A stretch of DNA of 64,000 nt from Trinickia terrae (GCF_005144415.1 NZ_SWJE01000017.1:1-64000), one strand, 5' to 3'; counted from the stretch's first letter, positions 54,346 to 63,524 are shown. A program made the numbers and translations. The notes: generated by a model not told the origin, from the letters alone.

Positions 54346-56258
54346 TTGGCGTCTCCCGTCCCATGCAAAGCCGAGGCCGTTACGCGTCTTTCCAGCTTCG
54401 CGAGCCGCGCCTGAAACGGCGGCGTCGCAAAGCGCAGCTGTTTCAGTTCATCCGCGAGCGCCTGCGCATTGCCCGCACGCGCATCGCTCTCGACCTGCTG
54501 GTACGCGCGCAGATCGCCGCGGATGCTGTCGAGCCCGGTCAGCCGCGGATAGCGCTCGCTGTAGTCGTCGAGCATCGGCGTCAGCGGATCGAGGCGATCG
54601 TCGTCGAGCGCCTTGTCGATCGCGGACTTCAAGCGCCCGGCTGCCGCGACGTACACCGAGTCGTCGCTTTGCAGCTTGCGCAGGTGGCTCAACGTATCCG
54701 CGTAGGGGGCGGCGAACTCGGGCACGAACGAGACGATCTGGTCGAGCGCGCGCTGGTGCTCGTCGGCGTCGTCGCTCCAGCGGTCGATCAGCCCGCCGAT
54801 CACCGGTTCGTCCCGGAAGATGCGAATCGGTGCGTCGGCGCCGCCGCGCGTCGCCCAGAACGACTCCAGGTCGCCCATCCACGCGAGCTCGGCCACGAGC
54901 GGCCGCGCCTCGCCGTTGTGCTGCGCGAGCGTTTGCATCTCGCCCACGATCGAGCGCGCGCGATCGAAGGCGTGCGCCTGCATCGCCGCGAGCCAGTCCG
55001 GCACCTTCGCCTTCATCAGCACCTCCGCACCCTCCGCCTCGAATCCCGCATCGCCGGGATGGCGCGCGAGATACTGGTCGGCCTTCTGCGCCGCCGTCGC
55101 GTAGCGGCCTGCCGCGACGAGCGCGTTCATCTCGCGCTGCGGCGCGCCGCGCACGTAGAGCACGACGAGCAGCAGGCAGATCGCTGCAAGCAGCGCGCCG
55201 CCCCACCACCTGAGGCGTCGCATGTCGGGCTCGCCGCTGCCGCCGAACGCCTCGCTCAACTCGGCGACGAACACCGCGAAACGATTGCCCGCGCCGCGCC
55301 TGGGCTCCTGCGCAATCGCTGCGTCCGGATTCACCTCGTCGTCCTGCTTCAGCGCGGGGTCCACGCAGAAGATGTCGAGGAACGAATGCGCGCTGCCGAC
55401 GAACGTCGTGCGGTCCGGATCGATCGCGGGCTGCGCCGCGGCCGTTGCCGTTGCCGTTGCAGTTGCCGCCGAGGCCGCGGCTTCAGGCAGCCGCTCCGTA
55501 CCCTCGCCGCCCGCCTTCATCTTCGTCACCGTCGGATCGGCGACCGGCCCGCGATGAATCTCTGCACGATAGACGAAATGATTGCCGCCGATTGCAAGCG
55601 TCGCGCCGTCCTCGAGCACGAGCGCGCTTTCTTCGAGCCGCTTTCCGCCGAGGAATGTGCCGTTGGTGCTGCCGAGGTCCTCGACGAACACCTCGCCGTC
55701 GCGCAGGAAGAGGTGCGCGTGATGCCGCGACACGTAGTTCACTTGATGCGGATAGGCATCCTTGTAGCGTGCGAAGGTGTCGTCGATCTTGCTGATCAGG
55801 AACGGAAAGCCGCTGATGACGATCGGCTGCAAGCCGAGGTCGCCGCGCTCGGGCGTCAGCGTGACGACGACCGTTTGCGCCAACGGCGGCACGGCGCGCG
55901 GCAGCAGCTCGACGCGAAACGCCAGCACGCCCGCAAAGCGGATCTCGTCGCCGTGATGCAGCGGATGCGGCTTTTGCTTGACCTCGGCGCCGTTGACCGT
56001 CGTGCCGTTCTTGCTGCCGAGATCGGCGATATAGGCGATGCCGTGCTCGAAGAAGATCCGCGCGTGGCGCCGCGAGAGCTCGGCGATGACTTCGGCGCGC
56101 CCCGCTGCGAACGGCGTCTCGGCGCGCCCTACGGCGAACAGCTCGCTGTCGATGCGGATCTCGCCGAACTCGGGATGCGATACCGGCTTGAGCACGATAT
56201 CGAAGCGCCTCGCGAGCGGCGTCTGAATCTCGGCAATCGGAACGGCGTCAGGAGCCAT
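54342..56258 (-). CDS. Double-FHA membrane protein
   Basis: 638 residues. The first FHA domain (about 25-115) has VGRAET, SRRHARIFF and DLGSKNGTTVNG. The second (about 140-240) has VSRHHAHLFLRDG and DLGSTNGTFLGG. Both keep the residues needed to bind phosphothreonine. A linker rich in Ala leads to one transmembrane helix near 348-368 (LLAAICLLLVVLYVRG), and the rest (about 260 residues) is periplasmic and helical. It is the first gene of the exporter operon. It is a natural reader of the DUF4384 kinase and could gate the transporter or the activator by phosphorylation. Confidence 0.85.
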   Translation of the reverse strand: MAPDAVPIAEIQTPLARRFDIVLKPVSHPEFGEIRIDSELFAVGRAETPFAAGRAEVIAELSRRHARIFFEHGIAYIADLGSKNGTTVNGAEVKQKPHPLHHGDEIRFAGVLAFRVELLPRAVPPLAQTVVVTLTPERGDLGLQPIVISGFPFLISKIDDTFARYKDAYPHQVNYVSRHHAHLFLRDGEVFVEDLGSTNGTFLGGKRLEESALVLEDGATLAIGGNHFVYRAEIHRGPVADPTVTKMKAGGEGTERLPEAAASAATATATATAAAQPAIDPDRTTFVGSAHSFLDIFCVDPALKQDDEVNPDAAIAQEPRRGAGNRFAVFVAELSEAFGGSGEPDMRRLRWWGGALLAAICLLLVVLYVRGAPQREMNALVAAGRYATAAQKADQYLARHPGDAGFEAEGAEVLMKAKVPDWLAAMQAHAFDRARSIVGEMQTLAQHNGEARPLVAELAWMGDLESFWATRGGADAPIRIFRDEPVIGGLIDRWSDDADEHQRALDQIVSFVPEFAAPYADTLSHLRKLQSDDSVYVAAAGRLKSAIDKALDDDRLDPLTPMLDDYSERYPRLTGLDSIRGDLRAYQQVESDARAGNAQALADELKQLRFATPPFQARLAKLERRVTASALHGTGDAK

Positions 56259-56404
56259 GATTCGACACCACGATCAGCGTTTATCCGCCATCACGTCGGC
56301 GGTATCGGACGAGTGGCCTCCCAACGGACAAGCCGCGTCGAAACTCAATGCCGAAGCGGCGCCGAAAGGAGTGTTAGAAAAGTGTAGGCGACGCGTCACG
56401 GTAG

Positions 56405-57892
56405 TCAATCGGCGGCGGCCGCACTGTCGTTGCTGGCGTTCTGCACCACCACCTCCGGCCAGCCGCCGCCGATCGCCTTGTAGAGCGTGACGGTATCGGT
56501 GAGGATCTGCTGCTGGTTCTGCAACAGCGCGAGCTCGGCCGACGCAAGCGTGCGCTCCGACTCGAGCACTTCGAGCTGCGACACCACGCCTTCCTTCAAC
56601 TGCGCCTCGACCTGCGCCGCGACGACCCGCAGATGCGCGTTCTGCTGCTGCAATTCGATGCGCTGCCGCTTGTGCGCATCGAGATTCACGAGCGCGTTCT
56701 CGACTTCCTCGAAGGCGGCGAACACCGTCTGCCGGTACTGCTGCTCGACCACCTTGCTTTGCGCTTCGGTGGTCTTGATGTGCGCCTTCACGTCGGGGTC
56801 GAGCATCGGCAAATTGATGCTCGGCAGGAAGCTGAACGTGAACGACTTGAACAGATCGGAGAGATTGAAGGCCGCCGTGCCGCCGCGCCCCGTCAAGCTG
56901 ATGCTCGGCAGTTGCGCGAGCTTGGCCGCGCCGATCTGGTCGTACGATTCGAGGATGCGGTACTGCGCCGCGACCACGTCGGGCCGGCGCGCGAGCAGCT
57001 GCGCGGGAAGCCCCATCGGCACCTCCGGCGCCTTGACGCGTTCCTGCAGATGCCCCACGGGCATCTTGAATTCGCCGGCCGGCACGCCGACGAGCGTCGC
57101 GAGCGCGTTCTCGGCGAGGTCGCGCGAGCGATGCAGGTCGATCAGCTCGTTCGCGATGCCGTTGACTTCAGCCTTCTGGCGCAGCACTTCGGTCTGCGGC
57201 GCGACACCGTTCGCGTACATCGATTGATCGATCGCGAGAATCTGCTGGTTCTTATCGAGCGTCTTTTGCTGCTGCGCGATCTGGTCGTCGAACTGCAGGA
57301 TCTGGAAGTAGGTGCTCGACACGCCGGCCACGAGCGTCAGGTAGCCCGCGCGCCAGTCGGCTTCCGAAGCGTGGTATTCGGCCTTTTGCGCCTGCACGCC
57401 CTTTTCGACCTTGCCCCAGATGTCGATGTCCCAGTTGACTTGCGAGCCGAGGTTGATCGTCTTCGTGAGCGGCTGGCCCGTGGTCTTCTCGAAGTCGACG
57501 CCCGCGCCGAGATCGGCCGAGGGCAGCGCGCCTGCGCGCGCTTCGCCGATCTGCGCGCCGGCCACCTGGATGCGCGCGGCGAGAATCTTGATGTCGATGT
57601 TGCCCGCGATCGCCTTTTGCACCAGCGCGTCGAGGTACGGATCGTCGAACGCCTTCCACCATTCGGGGTCCACTGTTTCCGCTGCCGATACCGGGTGTTG
57701 CACGTGCGCCCAAGCGTCCTTTGCGGGCATGTCCGGGCGCTTGTAGTCGGGGATGCTCAGGTCCATGCAGCCGCACAGGGAGGATGCGCACACGCCGGCG
57801 GCAAGCGCAAGCAGAACGCGGCCCGGCCGAACGAGCGCCGGCATGCGGCCGGTGCGAATCCGTGCGAAAGCTGAACCGGTCGATGTGTTCAC
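56405..57892 (-). CDS. TolC/NodT-type outer-membrane efflux lipoprotein
   Basis: 495 residues from the GTG at 57892, which has AGGAG 5 bp upstream; an ATG at 57844 is an alternative. The signal peptide ends in a lipobox SLCGC, followed by MDLSIPDYKRPD. Two outer-membrane efflux protein repeats cover the mature chain, with the typical LARRPDVVAAQYRI, VFAAFEEVENALV and QLEVLESERTLASAEL segments. It forms the outer-membrane channel of a tripartite system. It is 146 bp upstream of the FHA operon on the same strand, so it may have its own promoter. Confidence 0.88.
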   Translation of the reverse strand: MNTSTGSAFARIRTGRMPALVRPGRVLLALAAGVCASSLCGCMDLSIPDYKRPDMPAKDAWAHVQHPVSAAETVDPEWWKAFDDPYLDALVQKAIAGNIDIKILAARIQVAGAQIGEARAGALPSADLGAGVDFEKTTGQPLTKTINLGSQVNWDIDIWGKVEKGVQAQKAEYHASEADWRAGYLTLVAGVSSTYFQILQFDDQIAQQQKTLDKNQQILAIDQSMYANGVAPQTEVLRQKAEVNGIANELIDLHRSRDLAENALATLVGVPAGEFKMPVGHLQERVKAPEVPMGLPAQLLARRPDVVAAQYRILESYDQIGAAKLAQLPSISLTGRGGTAAFNLSDLFKSFTFSFLPSINLPMLDPDVKAHIKTTEAQSKVVEQQYRQTVFAAFEEVENALVNLDAHKRQRIELQQQNAHLRVVAAQVEAQLKEGVVSQLEVLESERTLASAELALLQNQQQILTDTVTLYKAIGGGWPEVVVQNASNDSAAAAD

Positions 57893-58020
57893 GATTTGCT
57901 CCTGGAGTGTGGGGCTTGAGGAATGCGGAAGGGAGGCTGCGGATCTAAAAGCAGTGTGGGCGTGTCGGCCCCTGGCGAGCCGTGCAGGTTGCTCTGCAAC
58001 CTGCACGGCAACCGCTACGA

Positions 58021-58293
58021 TCAGAAATTGATCGTGTTGTGAGCGTTCTGCGAGGGGTTGACCGTCGAGTGGATGTCGGAAGCGAACGCCACGTTGTTGC
58101 CCGTGTTGTTCTCGATCAGGTTGCTCTGGCCGATCGATTGCGAGGCGCTGAAGTTGGTCGTGTCGACGTGCACCGACGGATACGGCAGATACACCGGATA
58201 CAGCGACGGCAGGTAGCCGCCGCGCACGGCGGACATTTCGCGGCCGTCGAGTTGTTTGGCGACGCTGAGGTCTTCGATCATCAAGGTCTTCAT
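58021..58293 (-). CDS. Double-glycine precursor peptide 5 (paralogue of precursor 1)
   Basis: 90 residues, 81 of them identical to precursor 1. The leader MKTLMIEDLSVAKQLDGREM and SAVRGG are almost unchanged (one difference); eight of nine differences lie in the predicted mature part. The ribosome site and upstream region (GCAACACTTGCAGCTCAATC) are also shared. It sits beyond the TolC-type gene at the far edge of the locus, facing inward. This indicates a recent duplication bracketing the locus. Confidence 0.75.
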   Translation of the reverse strand: MKTLMIEDLSVAKQLDGREMSAVRGGYLPSLYPVYLPYPSVHVDTTNFSASQSIGQSNLIENNTGNNVAFASDIHSTVNPSQNAHNTINF

Positions 58294-58364
58294 GGCAGTT
58301 CTCCAAGAGTGAGAGAGAGGCTTCGGTGATTGAGCTGCAAGTGTTGCGGGCTCGGCTCTCTTAC

Positions 58365-58380
58365 TGCATGGGGTATGCCA
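58365..58380 (-). promoter_or_regulatory. Sigma-54 promoter of precursor 5
   Basis: On the minus strand TGGCATACCCCATGCA has GG and GC 12 bp apart, nearly identical to the element before precursor 1. The ATG at 58293 lies 72 bp downstream. Confidence 0.78.
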
Positions 58381-58557
58381 GGTGTGTGGCCGTACGAGGT
58401 GGATAGCGCGCAAAGGCGTGCCGATGCTGGGCTTTACGCGAATGGAGAACAAATCGAGCGGCCCCGCCGATGCACGAGCAACGAGGCAAGTGATGCGGCG
58501 GGACCAACACGCGCCAAGGCAAATGTTGCCGCGCCGACAACACTTGCCACGCCAGGC

Positions 58558-58983
58558 TCACTTCACGTAGATCGTGATCTTCTTCGAGTAGACCGGCGGG
58601 TTGTGCGGCACGTGATCGAAGTCGCCCACCAGGAGCTGCAGGGTGTGCTTGCCGGGCGGCAGTTCGAGCGTGGTCTCGGTCTGGCCCGCACCGAAGTGCA
58701 GATGGTTGCGGTCCGATGGAATCTTCTGGTCCATCGGCGGCAAGTCGGTGTCGACCAGCAAGTGATGGTGGCCCGTGTTCGGGTACTGGACACCCACCGG
58801 GGCCACCCCCATGTAGCGCAGCCCGAACCAGACGCGAAACGGCTTGCCGGCGGGCAGCACCTGTCCGTCGTTGGGCCAGCCGATATAGACGTGGGCGCGC
58901 GGATCGGCCGGCGTCGGCCCCGCGATGGCGAAGCTCGCCGAGAGCAGCAAGGCCGCGGCGGCAAGCGCAAATGCTTTCTTCAT
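58558..58983 (-). CDS. DUF4399 periplasmic protein, copy A
   Basis: 141 residues with a clear Sec signal peptide (MKKAFALAAAALLLSASFA). The mature domain has the DUF4399 pattern: GHHHLLVDTDLPPMDQ, RNHLHFGAGQTET, ELPPGKHTLQLLVGDF. Histidine-rich motifs suggest metal binding, but the function of this family is not known to me. It is the downstream member of a tandem pair, 19 bp after copy B. Confidence 0.8.
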   Translation of the reverse strand: MKKAFALAAAALLLSASFAIAGPTPADPRAHVYIGWPNDGQVLPAGKPFRVWFGLRYMGVAPVGVQYPNTGHHHLLVDTDLPPMDQKIPSDRNHLHFGAGQTETTLELPPGKHTLQLLVGDFDHVPHNPPVYSKKITIYVK

Positions 58984-59002
58984 GGCGTTGACTCCGTGTC
59001 GG

Positions 59003-59446
59003 CTACTTGACCGTGACAGTGATCTTCTTCGAATACACCGGCGGGTCGTGCGGCACGTGGTTGAAGTCGCCCATCAGCAACTGCAGCGTGTGCTTGCCGG
59101 GCGGCAGCTCGACACGCGCATCCGTCTCGCCCGCGCCGAAATGCAGGTGGTTTCTGTCAGACGGAATCGGCTGGTCCATCGGCGGCAAGTCGGTGTCGAT
59201 GAGCAGATGATGGTGGCCGGTGTTCGGGCGGTCGACGCCCTTCGGACACACGCCCATGTTGCGCAACCCCATGCGCACCCAGAAGCCGCCGTGGATCACC
59301 GCGCCGTCGTACGGCCAGATGATGTAGACCTCCGCGCCCGGCGGCGACGGCGTGGGTCCGGCCAGCGCGGTGCGCGGCAGCAGCGAGGTCAAGACGGTCG
59401 AAGGGAACGCGGCGGCAATTGCGAGGAGCATCGTTCTTCGTTGCAT
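59003..59446 (-). CDS. DUF4399 periplasmic protein, copy B
   Basis: 147 residues, start ATG 59446 (MQRRTMLLAIAAAFPSTVL; signal peptide or twin-basic N-terminus). The mature part shares most of copy A: NTGHHHLLIDTDLPPMDQ, SDRNHLHFGAGETDARVELP, HTLQLLMGDF. It has one extra Cys (NMGVCPKG). It is transcribed with copy A and divergent from the FGE-like gene. Confidence 0.8.
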   Translation of the reverse strand: MQRRTMLLAIAAAFPSTVLTSLLPRTALAGPTPSPPGAEVYIIWPYDGAVIHGGFWVRMGLRNMGVCPKGVDRPNTGHHHLLIDTDLPPMDQPIPSDRNHLHFGAGETDARVELPPGKHTLQLLMGDFNHVPHDPPVYSKKITVTVK

Positions 59447-59721
59447 GGCCTGCCCTCCTTCACGTCATTACCGTCCGTCGCCTCATCGCTTCTTCGAGCC
59501 GCGATCTATAGCTTAGGTCGTATCGCGCGCGAACCCTACCCGCCGCCGCCCGCAACAACCCTATTCTCGCTAACACTCATGACCGCGCAGCCTCTTCAAG
59601 CAAAGACGATTCAATCGTCTTTCTTGGAAAACTGCTGCTATCGTTGTTGATGCGTGGTGCGAAATGCCAAGGCTTGTTCATTCATGCCGCACGCCAAAGA
59701 GCACGACAAAGGAGACCGAAC

Positions 59722-60867
59722 ATGTGGCGAAGACTCTTGCCCCTCTGTCTGTTGTTCGCGTCGCTCTTTGTCACGTGGCCGGGAATGGCAAACGCCGGCG
59801 TGCTCCCGAAAGACAGCTCCGAGCAATACGAAATCACCTTCTGGGACTCGATCAAGGACAGCACCTACCCCGGCGATTACGAGGCCTATTTGAAGGCCTA
59901 TCCGAACGGGCGTTTCGTGCCGCTTGCGCAAGCACGGCTCGAGCGGCTGCGTGCGGCGGCCTCCGCGGGGCAGGCCGCGCATCCGCCGGCAGTGCCCGCG
60001 CAGACGGCTCGGCCCGCGGCTGTTCCTGCGCCAGCGCCCGCTCCGGCGAAAAACGCGCCAACACCCTACAGCCCGGCACCGTCGGCGTCGGCGCCGGCCA
60101 CGACCGCTGCAATCGCACCGCCGAAACCCGCTGCGCCCACGGCCGCCGCCGGACAGGAAATCAAGGACTGTCCCACCTGCCCCGCGTTGATCGCGCTCAA
60201 TCCGGGCGCATTCACGATGGGCAACAACGCCGACGACCCCTCGGAGAAGCCCGCGCACCGCGTGACGATCGGCCATCCGTTTGCGCTCGCCAAGTACTCG
60301 GTCACCGTCGCGCAGTGGAAAGCGTGCGTGAGCGCGCTCGCCTGCCCGCCGTTGTCGAACGACAGCGGCGGCGGCCCGAACGCGCCGGTGCGCGACGTCA
60401 GTTGGGACGACGCGCAGCACTACCTGAAGTGGCTGACGAAGATCACCGGCAAGACCTATCGCCTGCCGACGGAGGCCGAATGGGAATACGCAGCGCGCGG
60501 CGGCACCTCGTCGCGCTACTGGTGGGGCGACACCATGAAGAAGGGCAACGCCAACTGCAAGGACTGCGGCGACCCCTGGCATGCCGACGCGCCGTCCGAC
60601 GTCGGCTCGTTCGCGGCCAATCCGTTCGGTCTCTACGACATGAACGGCGGCGTGTGGGAATGGGTCAGCGACTGCTGGCACAGCTCGTACAAGAACGCGC
60701 CCGCCGACGGCCGCTCGTGGGACGAACCGATGTGCGAAGCGCGCGTGATACGCGGCGGCTCGTGGAAAGACGACGCGAGCTACATGCTAAGCTCGACGCG
60801 TTTCAAATACGACGGCAGCGTGCGCTATTCGGAGAACGGCTTTCGCGTGGCGCGCGACATGAAGTGA
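59722..60867 (+). CDS. Exported formylglycine-generating-enzyme-like (SUMF1) protein
   Basis: 381 residues from the ATG at 59722 with AAAGGAG upstream. A signal peptide ([21 protein letters not shown]) is followed by a helical domain resembling those linked to caspase-like or SUMF1 proteins ([22 protein letters not shown]), a Pro/Ala linker (about 105-160), then the FGE-sulfatase domain: [47 protein letters not shown]-type domains convert Cys to formylglycine in sulfatases or have lost that activity; here the exported location suggests a binding or regulatory role. Confidence 0.82.
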   Translation: MWRRLLPLCLLFASLFVTWPGMANAGVLPKDSSEQYEITFWDSIKDSTYPGDYEAYLKAYPNGRFVPLAQARLERLRAAASAGQAAHPPAVPAQTARPAAVPAPAPAPAKNAPTPYSPAPSASAPATTAAIAPPKPAAPTAAAGQEIKDCPTCPALIALNPGAFTMGNNADDPSEKPAHRVTIGHPFALAKYSVTVAQWKACVSALACPPLSNDSGGGPNAPVRDVSWDDAQHYLKWLTKITGKTYRLPTEAEWEYAARGGTSSRYWWGDTMKKGNANCKDCGDPWHADAPSDVGSFAANPFGLYDMNGGVWEWVSDCWHSSYKNAPADGRSWDEPMCEARVIRGGSWKDDASYMLSSTRFKYDGSVRYSENGFRVARDMK

Positions 60868-60884
60868 TCGACATCCGGAGCGCC

Positions 60885-61325
60885 ATGAGCTACGACCCCG
60901 ACAATCCCTTTGCGAAGATCCTTCGCGGCGAGGCCCCTTGCGTCAAGGTCTGCGAGACCGAAGAGGTCATCGTCTTCATGGACCTGATGCCGCAATCCGA
61001 CGGCCATGTGCTGGTGGTGCCGAAGGAAGCCGCGGCCACGCTCTTCGAGCTCTCCGATGCGGGGGCGCAAGCGAGCATCCGCGTCGTCAAGCGCGTGGCG
61101 CTTGCCGTGCGCGCGGCGCTCGCGCCCGACGGCGTGTTCGTCGGGCAATTCAATGGACGCGCCGCAGGCCAGACCGTCGCGCACGTGCATTTCCATGTGA
61201 TCCCGCGCTGGGTCGATCAGCCGTTGCGGATGCATGCGCGCGTGGTCGCCGAAGTGGCGGAGCTGGAGGCGCTGGCGCAGCGGATTCGCGCGCATCTGCA
61301 TCTGGACGGCGAAGCGCGCGGCTGA
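60885..61325 (+). CDS. HIT-family nucleotide hydrolase
   Basis: 146 residues from the ATG at 60885, with CCGGAG upstream. It has the full HIT signature: NPFAKILRGEAPC at the N-terminus, VFMDLMPQSDGHVLVVPK and the catalytic HVHFHVIP near residue 102. HIT proteins hydrolyse or transfer nucleotides from AMP-linked substrates. It follows the FGE-like gene by 17 bp. Confidence 0.9.
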   Translation: MSYDPDNPFAKILRGEAPCVKVCETEEVIVFMDLMPQSDGHVLVVPKEAAATLFELSDAGAQASIRVVKRVALAVRAALAPDGVFVGQFNGRAAGQTVAHVHFHVIPRWVDQPLRMHARVVAEVAELEALAQRIRAHLHLDGEARG

Positions 61326-61349
61326 ACGCGGGCGCTTATACGGCCACTT

Positions 61350-61721
61350 CTACGGTCGTCCGATGAACAGAAAATGCCGGTGCGTCGTCTTGCTCGCCTC
61401 CGGCTCGTCCTCGCCGATCATGCCGAACTCGATCGGAAAGCGCGTATAAAACACGTGCACGTTCGCCGCGCGCACGGCGGCGAGCATGCGCTCGGCCTCA
61501 TCCCCGGTCGCCGCGAGAATGATCTGCAGCGGCTGGTCCGCGAGCTTGAGCGCGTGCGCCGCATGATGCGCGCCCGCATGCCCGATGCCTTCGGCCGCCG
61601 CGACGACCGTCGCGCCATGAATGCCGAGTTCGTGCGCCTCGTGCAGCAGCCATTCGCAGACGGTCTGATGGCCGTGCCTGCGATTGCGCTCGGTGTAGAA
61701 CGTCAGCTGTTGGCCGTTCAT
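61350..61721 (-). CDS. DUF190 family protein, copy A
   Basis: 123 residues; start ATG 61721 overlaps the stop of the upstream gene (ATGA). DUF190 is a small P-II/CutA-like fold. Segments such as LTFYTERNRRHGHQTVCEWL and GIHGATVVAAAEGIGHAG fit, with the C-terminal VFYTRFPIEFGMI. Members are often encoded beside crcB, as here, though their role in fluoride or other responses is not established. Confidence 0.82.
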   Translation of the reverse strand: MNGQQLTFYTERNRRHGHQTVCEWLLHEAHELGIHGATVVAAAEGIGHAGAHHAAHALKLADQPLQIILAATGDEAERMLAAVRAANVHVFYTRFPIEFGMIGEDEPEASKTTHRHFLFIGRP

Positions 61722-62074
61722 GATGCGCGTCCATGATCGCGCTGCGCGAAGCGCACCGCTTCCGCGAGCACCGGCGCGATCTCGTCGACGCGATCGCGCT
61801 GGATCCGCAATTCGACCCACTCGGTCATCGCCGCGCGGCCATACGGCTGGAACGCGAACGCACGCCCGCTTTCGAGCAGCGCCGCCGCGCGCTCGGCGGG
61901 CAGCTTGATGCCGAGCCCGCTGCCGTAGACGCAAAACGCGATGCGGCGCCCGACGAACGCAGCCGGGCAGCCGAACATCGCGCCTTCGCGCACGGGCGCG
62001 TCGATGTCGCGTACTTCGTTGAATGCCGCGTCGAACAGGAACCGGTCATGCAAGAGCCTGGGTGTCGGATTCAT
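61718..62074 (-). CDS. TfoX-N-like small protein
   Basis: 118 residues. The segments [38 protein letters not shown] and [13 protein letters not shown] resemble the TfoX/Sxy N-terminal domain fold, which occurs in many small proteins. No competence role can be inferred. It lies between the two DUF190 genes and its stop overlaps the start of copy A. Confidence 0.6.
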   Translation of the reverse strand: MNPTPRLLHDRFLFDAAFNEVRDIDAPVREGAMFGCPAAFVGRRIAFCVYGSGLGIKLPAERAAALLESGRAFAFQPYGRAAMTEWVELRIQRDRVDEIAPVLAEAVRFAQRDHGRAS

Positions 62075-62110
62075 GCTGTTCTCCTTCGTGCTCGCGTGCG
62101 CTGCCGGGAA

Positions 62111-62452
62111 TCAATTGCCTTCGCGCGAAGCCTGCTCTTCGCCGAGCACGCCGTACTCGACCGGGTACCGCGTGTAAAAGAGCCGGACTCCGCCTTGCCT
62201 CAGGCTGTCGAGCAATGCGTCGATCTTGCCGTCCGCGGCAGTGACCGCGACCGCCACCGGCTGATCGGCCAATTCGAAAAAGCGCGCAGCGTGGTACTTG
62301 CCGTGCGCGCCATAGCCTTCGGTCACTTCGATGACCGTCGCACCCTGAATGTCCGCCTTCGTGGTCTCGTCGAGTATCCAATCGACCACGGTCTTATGGT
62401 TCTTGCGGTGGCTCTGGTTCGCCGCATATACGGTGAGCTGGCTGCCTTTCAT
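62111..62452 (-). CDS. DUF190 family protein, copy B
   Basis: 113 residues from the ATG at 62452. The pattern matches copy [55 protein letters not shown]. It is probably the first gene of the three-gene minus-strand operon with the TfoX-N-like and DUF190-A genes, divergent from crcB. Confidence 0.82.
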   Translation of the reverse strand: MKGSQLTVYAANQSHRKNHKTVVDWILDETTKADIQGATVIEVTEGYGAHGKYHAARFFELADQPVAVAVTAADGKIDALLDSLRQGGVRLFYTRYPVEYGVLGEEQASREGN

Positions 62453-62632
62453 GGAAGCCTCTCTGATGGAATGCCCTCTTCGCCGGTCGAGTGTAGCACT
62501 CGGGTTTGGCCGCCGCCATTCGCGTATCCCGCGTATTCGGCAATGGTAGACTCCGGGCCAATCCAACCGGGGAGGCCGCTTTCAGCAAAGCCGCACGCCG
62601 CCCCGGCTGTCCAACCTTGCGTGGAATTTCAC

Positions 62633-63013
62633 ATGTACTGGTCCATCCTCGCCGTCGGCATCGGCGGCGCGCTCGGCTCGCTCGCGCGCTGGGTACTGGG
62701 TATTCGTCTCAACAGTCTCTTTCCCGCGCTGCCTATGGGCACGCTCGCCGCGAACCTCATCGCGGGCTACGTGATCGGCCTCGCCGTCGCGCTCTTCTCC
62801 AAGCTTCCCGAGATCGCGCCCGAATGGCGGCTCTTCGTGGTGACGGGCCTCATGGGCGGGCTCTCCACCTTCTCGACGTTTTCGGCGGAGGTCGTGGCGC
62901 AACTGCAGCAGGGGCGGCTCGACCTCGCCGCGATGGAAATCGCGATCCACGTCTGCGGCTCGCTCGTCATGACCGGGCTCGGCATCGCCACCGTGGCGCT
63001 CGTGGTTCGCTAG
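62633..63013 (+). CDS. crcB: Fluoride ion channel CrcB
   Basis: 126 residues with four transmembrane helices. The family motifs are present: [13 protein letters not shown] at the N-terminus, [15 protein letters not shown] and the signature [16 protein letters not shown]. CrcB (Fluc) forms a dual-topology dimer in the inner membrane and exports fluoride. The ATG is at 62633. A fluoride riboswitch was looked for upstream but is not convincing. Confidence 0.93.
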   Translation: MYWSILAVGIGGALGSLARWVLGIRLNSLFPALPMGTLAANLIAGYVIGLAVALFSKLPEIAPEWRLFVVTGLMGGLSTFSTFSAEVVAQLQQGRLDLAAMEIAIHVCGSLVMTGLGIATVALVVR

Positions 63014-63074
63014 CGCGTGGCATGAAGCCAGGGGCAACGGCGCAGCGTGAAGCCCTTTCGTGCGTCCTTCCGGC

Positions 63075-63518
63075 TCACCGCTTGCAATTCTCCTGCCGCT
63101 GCTTCTGATTGCTCAGCACGCGTTCGAGGCAGACGTTCTGTTCATCGACGAGCCGATCGAGCACTTGGGTCGGCACATCGGCGGCAAGCCCGCAGCTGCT
63201 GAAGCACCCGCGCAGCGTCAGGCCGTTTCCGAGGCATCCCAGGACGCACGATTTCGCCGACGCGCTCAACGACGGAGCCGCTTCGGCTGCAACGCCCTGT
63301 ATGTGATAAGCACAGTCTGTCTTGTCCTGCTGCTCTTGCAAGCCGGACTGTTTCAAACATTGCGCATATTCCGCGCGGTCCTTGCAGTAGTAATTGTCGG
63401 CGTCTTCACCGACGAGCACTTCATTCGGGCCGCATTGCGCAAACGCGGGGTGGGCGATCACGAGCATTGCCGTGATGACCACGCGGAGCCCACGGAGCAG
63501 ATAGGCACGTGCATGCAT
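63075..63518 (-). CDS. Exported cysteine-rich protein
   Basis: 147 residues with a signal peptide (LRVVITAMLVIAHPAFA) cleaved before QCGPNEVL. The mature part contains ten Cys (for example NYYCKDRAEYAQC, SCVLGCLGNG, GCFSSCGL), an even number that allows five disulfides. AAGGGGGG precedes the ATG. It starts 6 bp after the stop of the upstream Pro-rich gene, so both form an operon. The family is unknown to me. Confidence 0.65.
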   Translation of the reverse strand: MHARAYLLRGLRVVITAMLVIAHPAFAQCGPNEVLVGEDADNYYCKDRAEYAQCLKQSGLQEQQDKTDCAYHIQGVAAEAAPSLSASAKSCVLGCLGNGLTLRGCFSSCGLAADVPTQVLDRLVDEQNVCLERVLSNQKQRQENCKR

Positions 63519-63524
63519 GGCATG

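Noticed and set aside
50050..54414. A 1454-codon open frame on the plus strand, and other long antisense frames (for example 605-2476, 32762-36667 and 44978-46024)
   Set aside because: They oppose well-supported genes, have Arg/Ala/His-rich shadow composition, and follow from the high GC content.
62530..62632. Possible fluoride riboswitch before crcB
   Set aside because: A GGCAATGG sequence and paired GC segments occur, but the conserved GATGG core and pseudoknot pieces of the crcB motif are not present.
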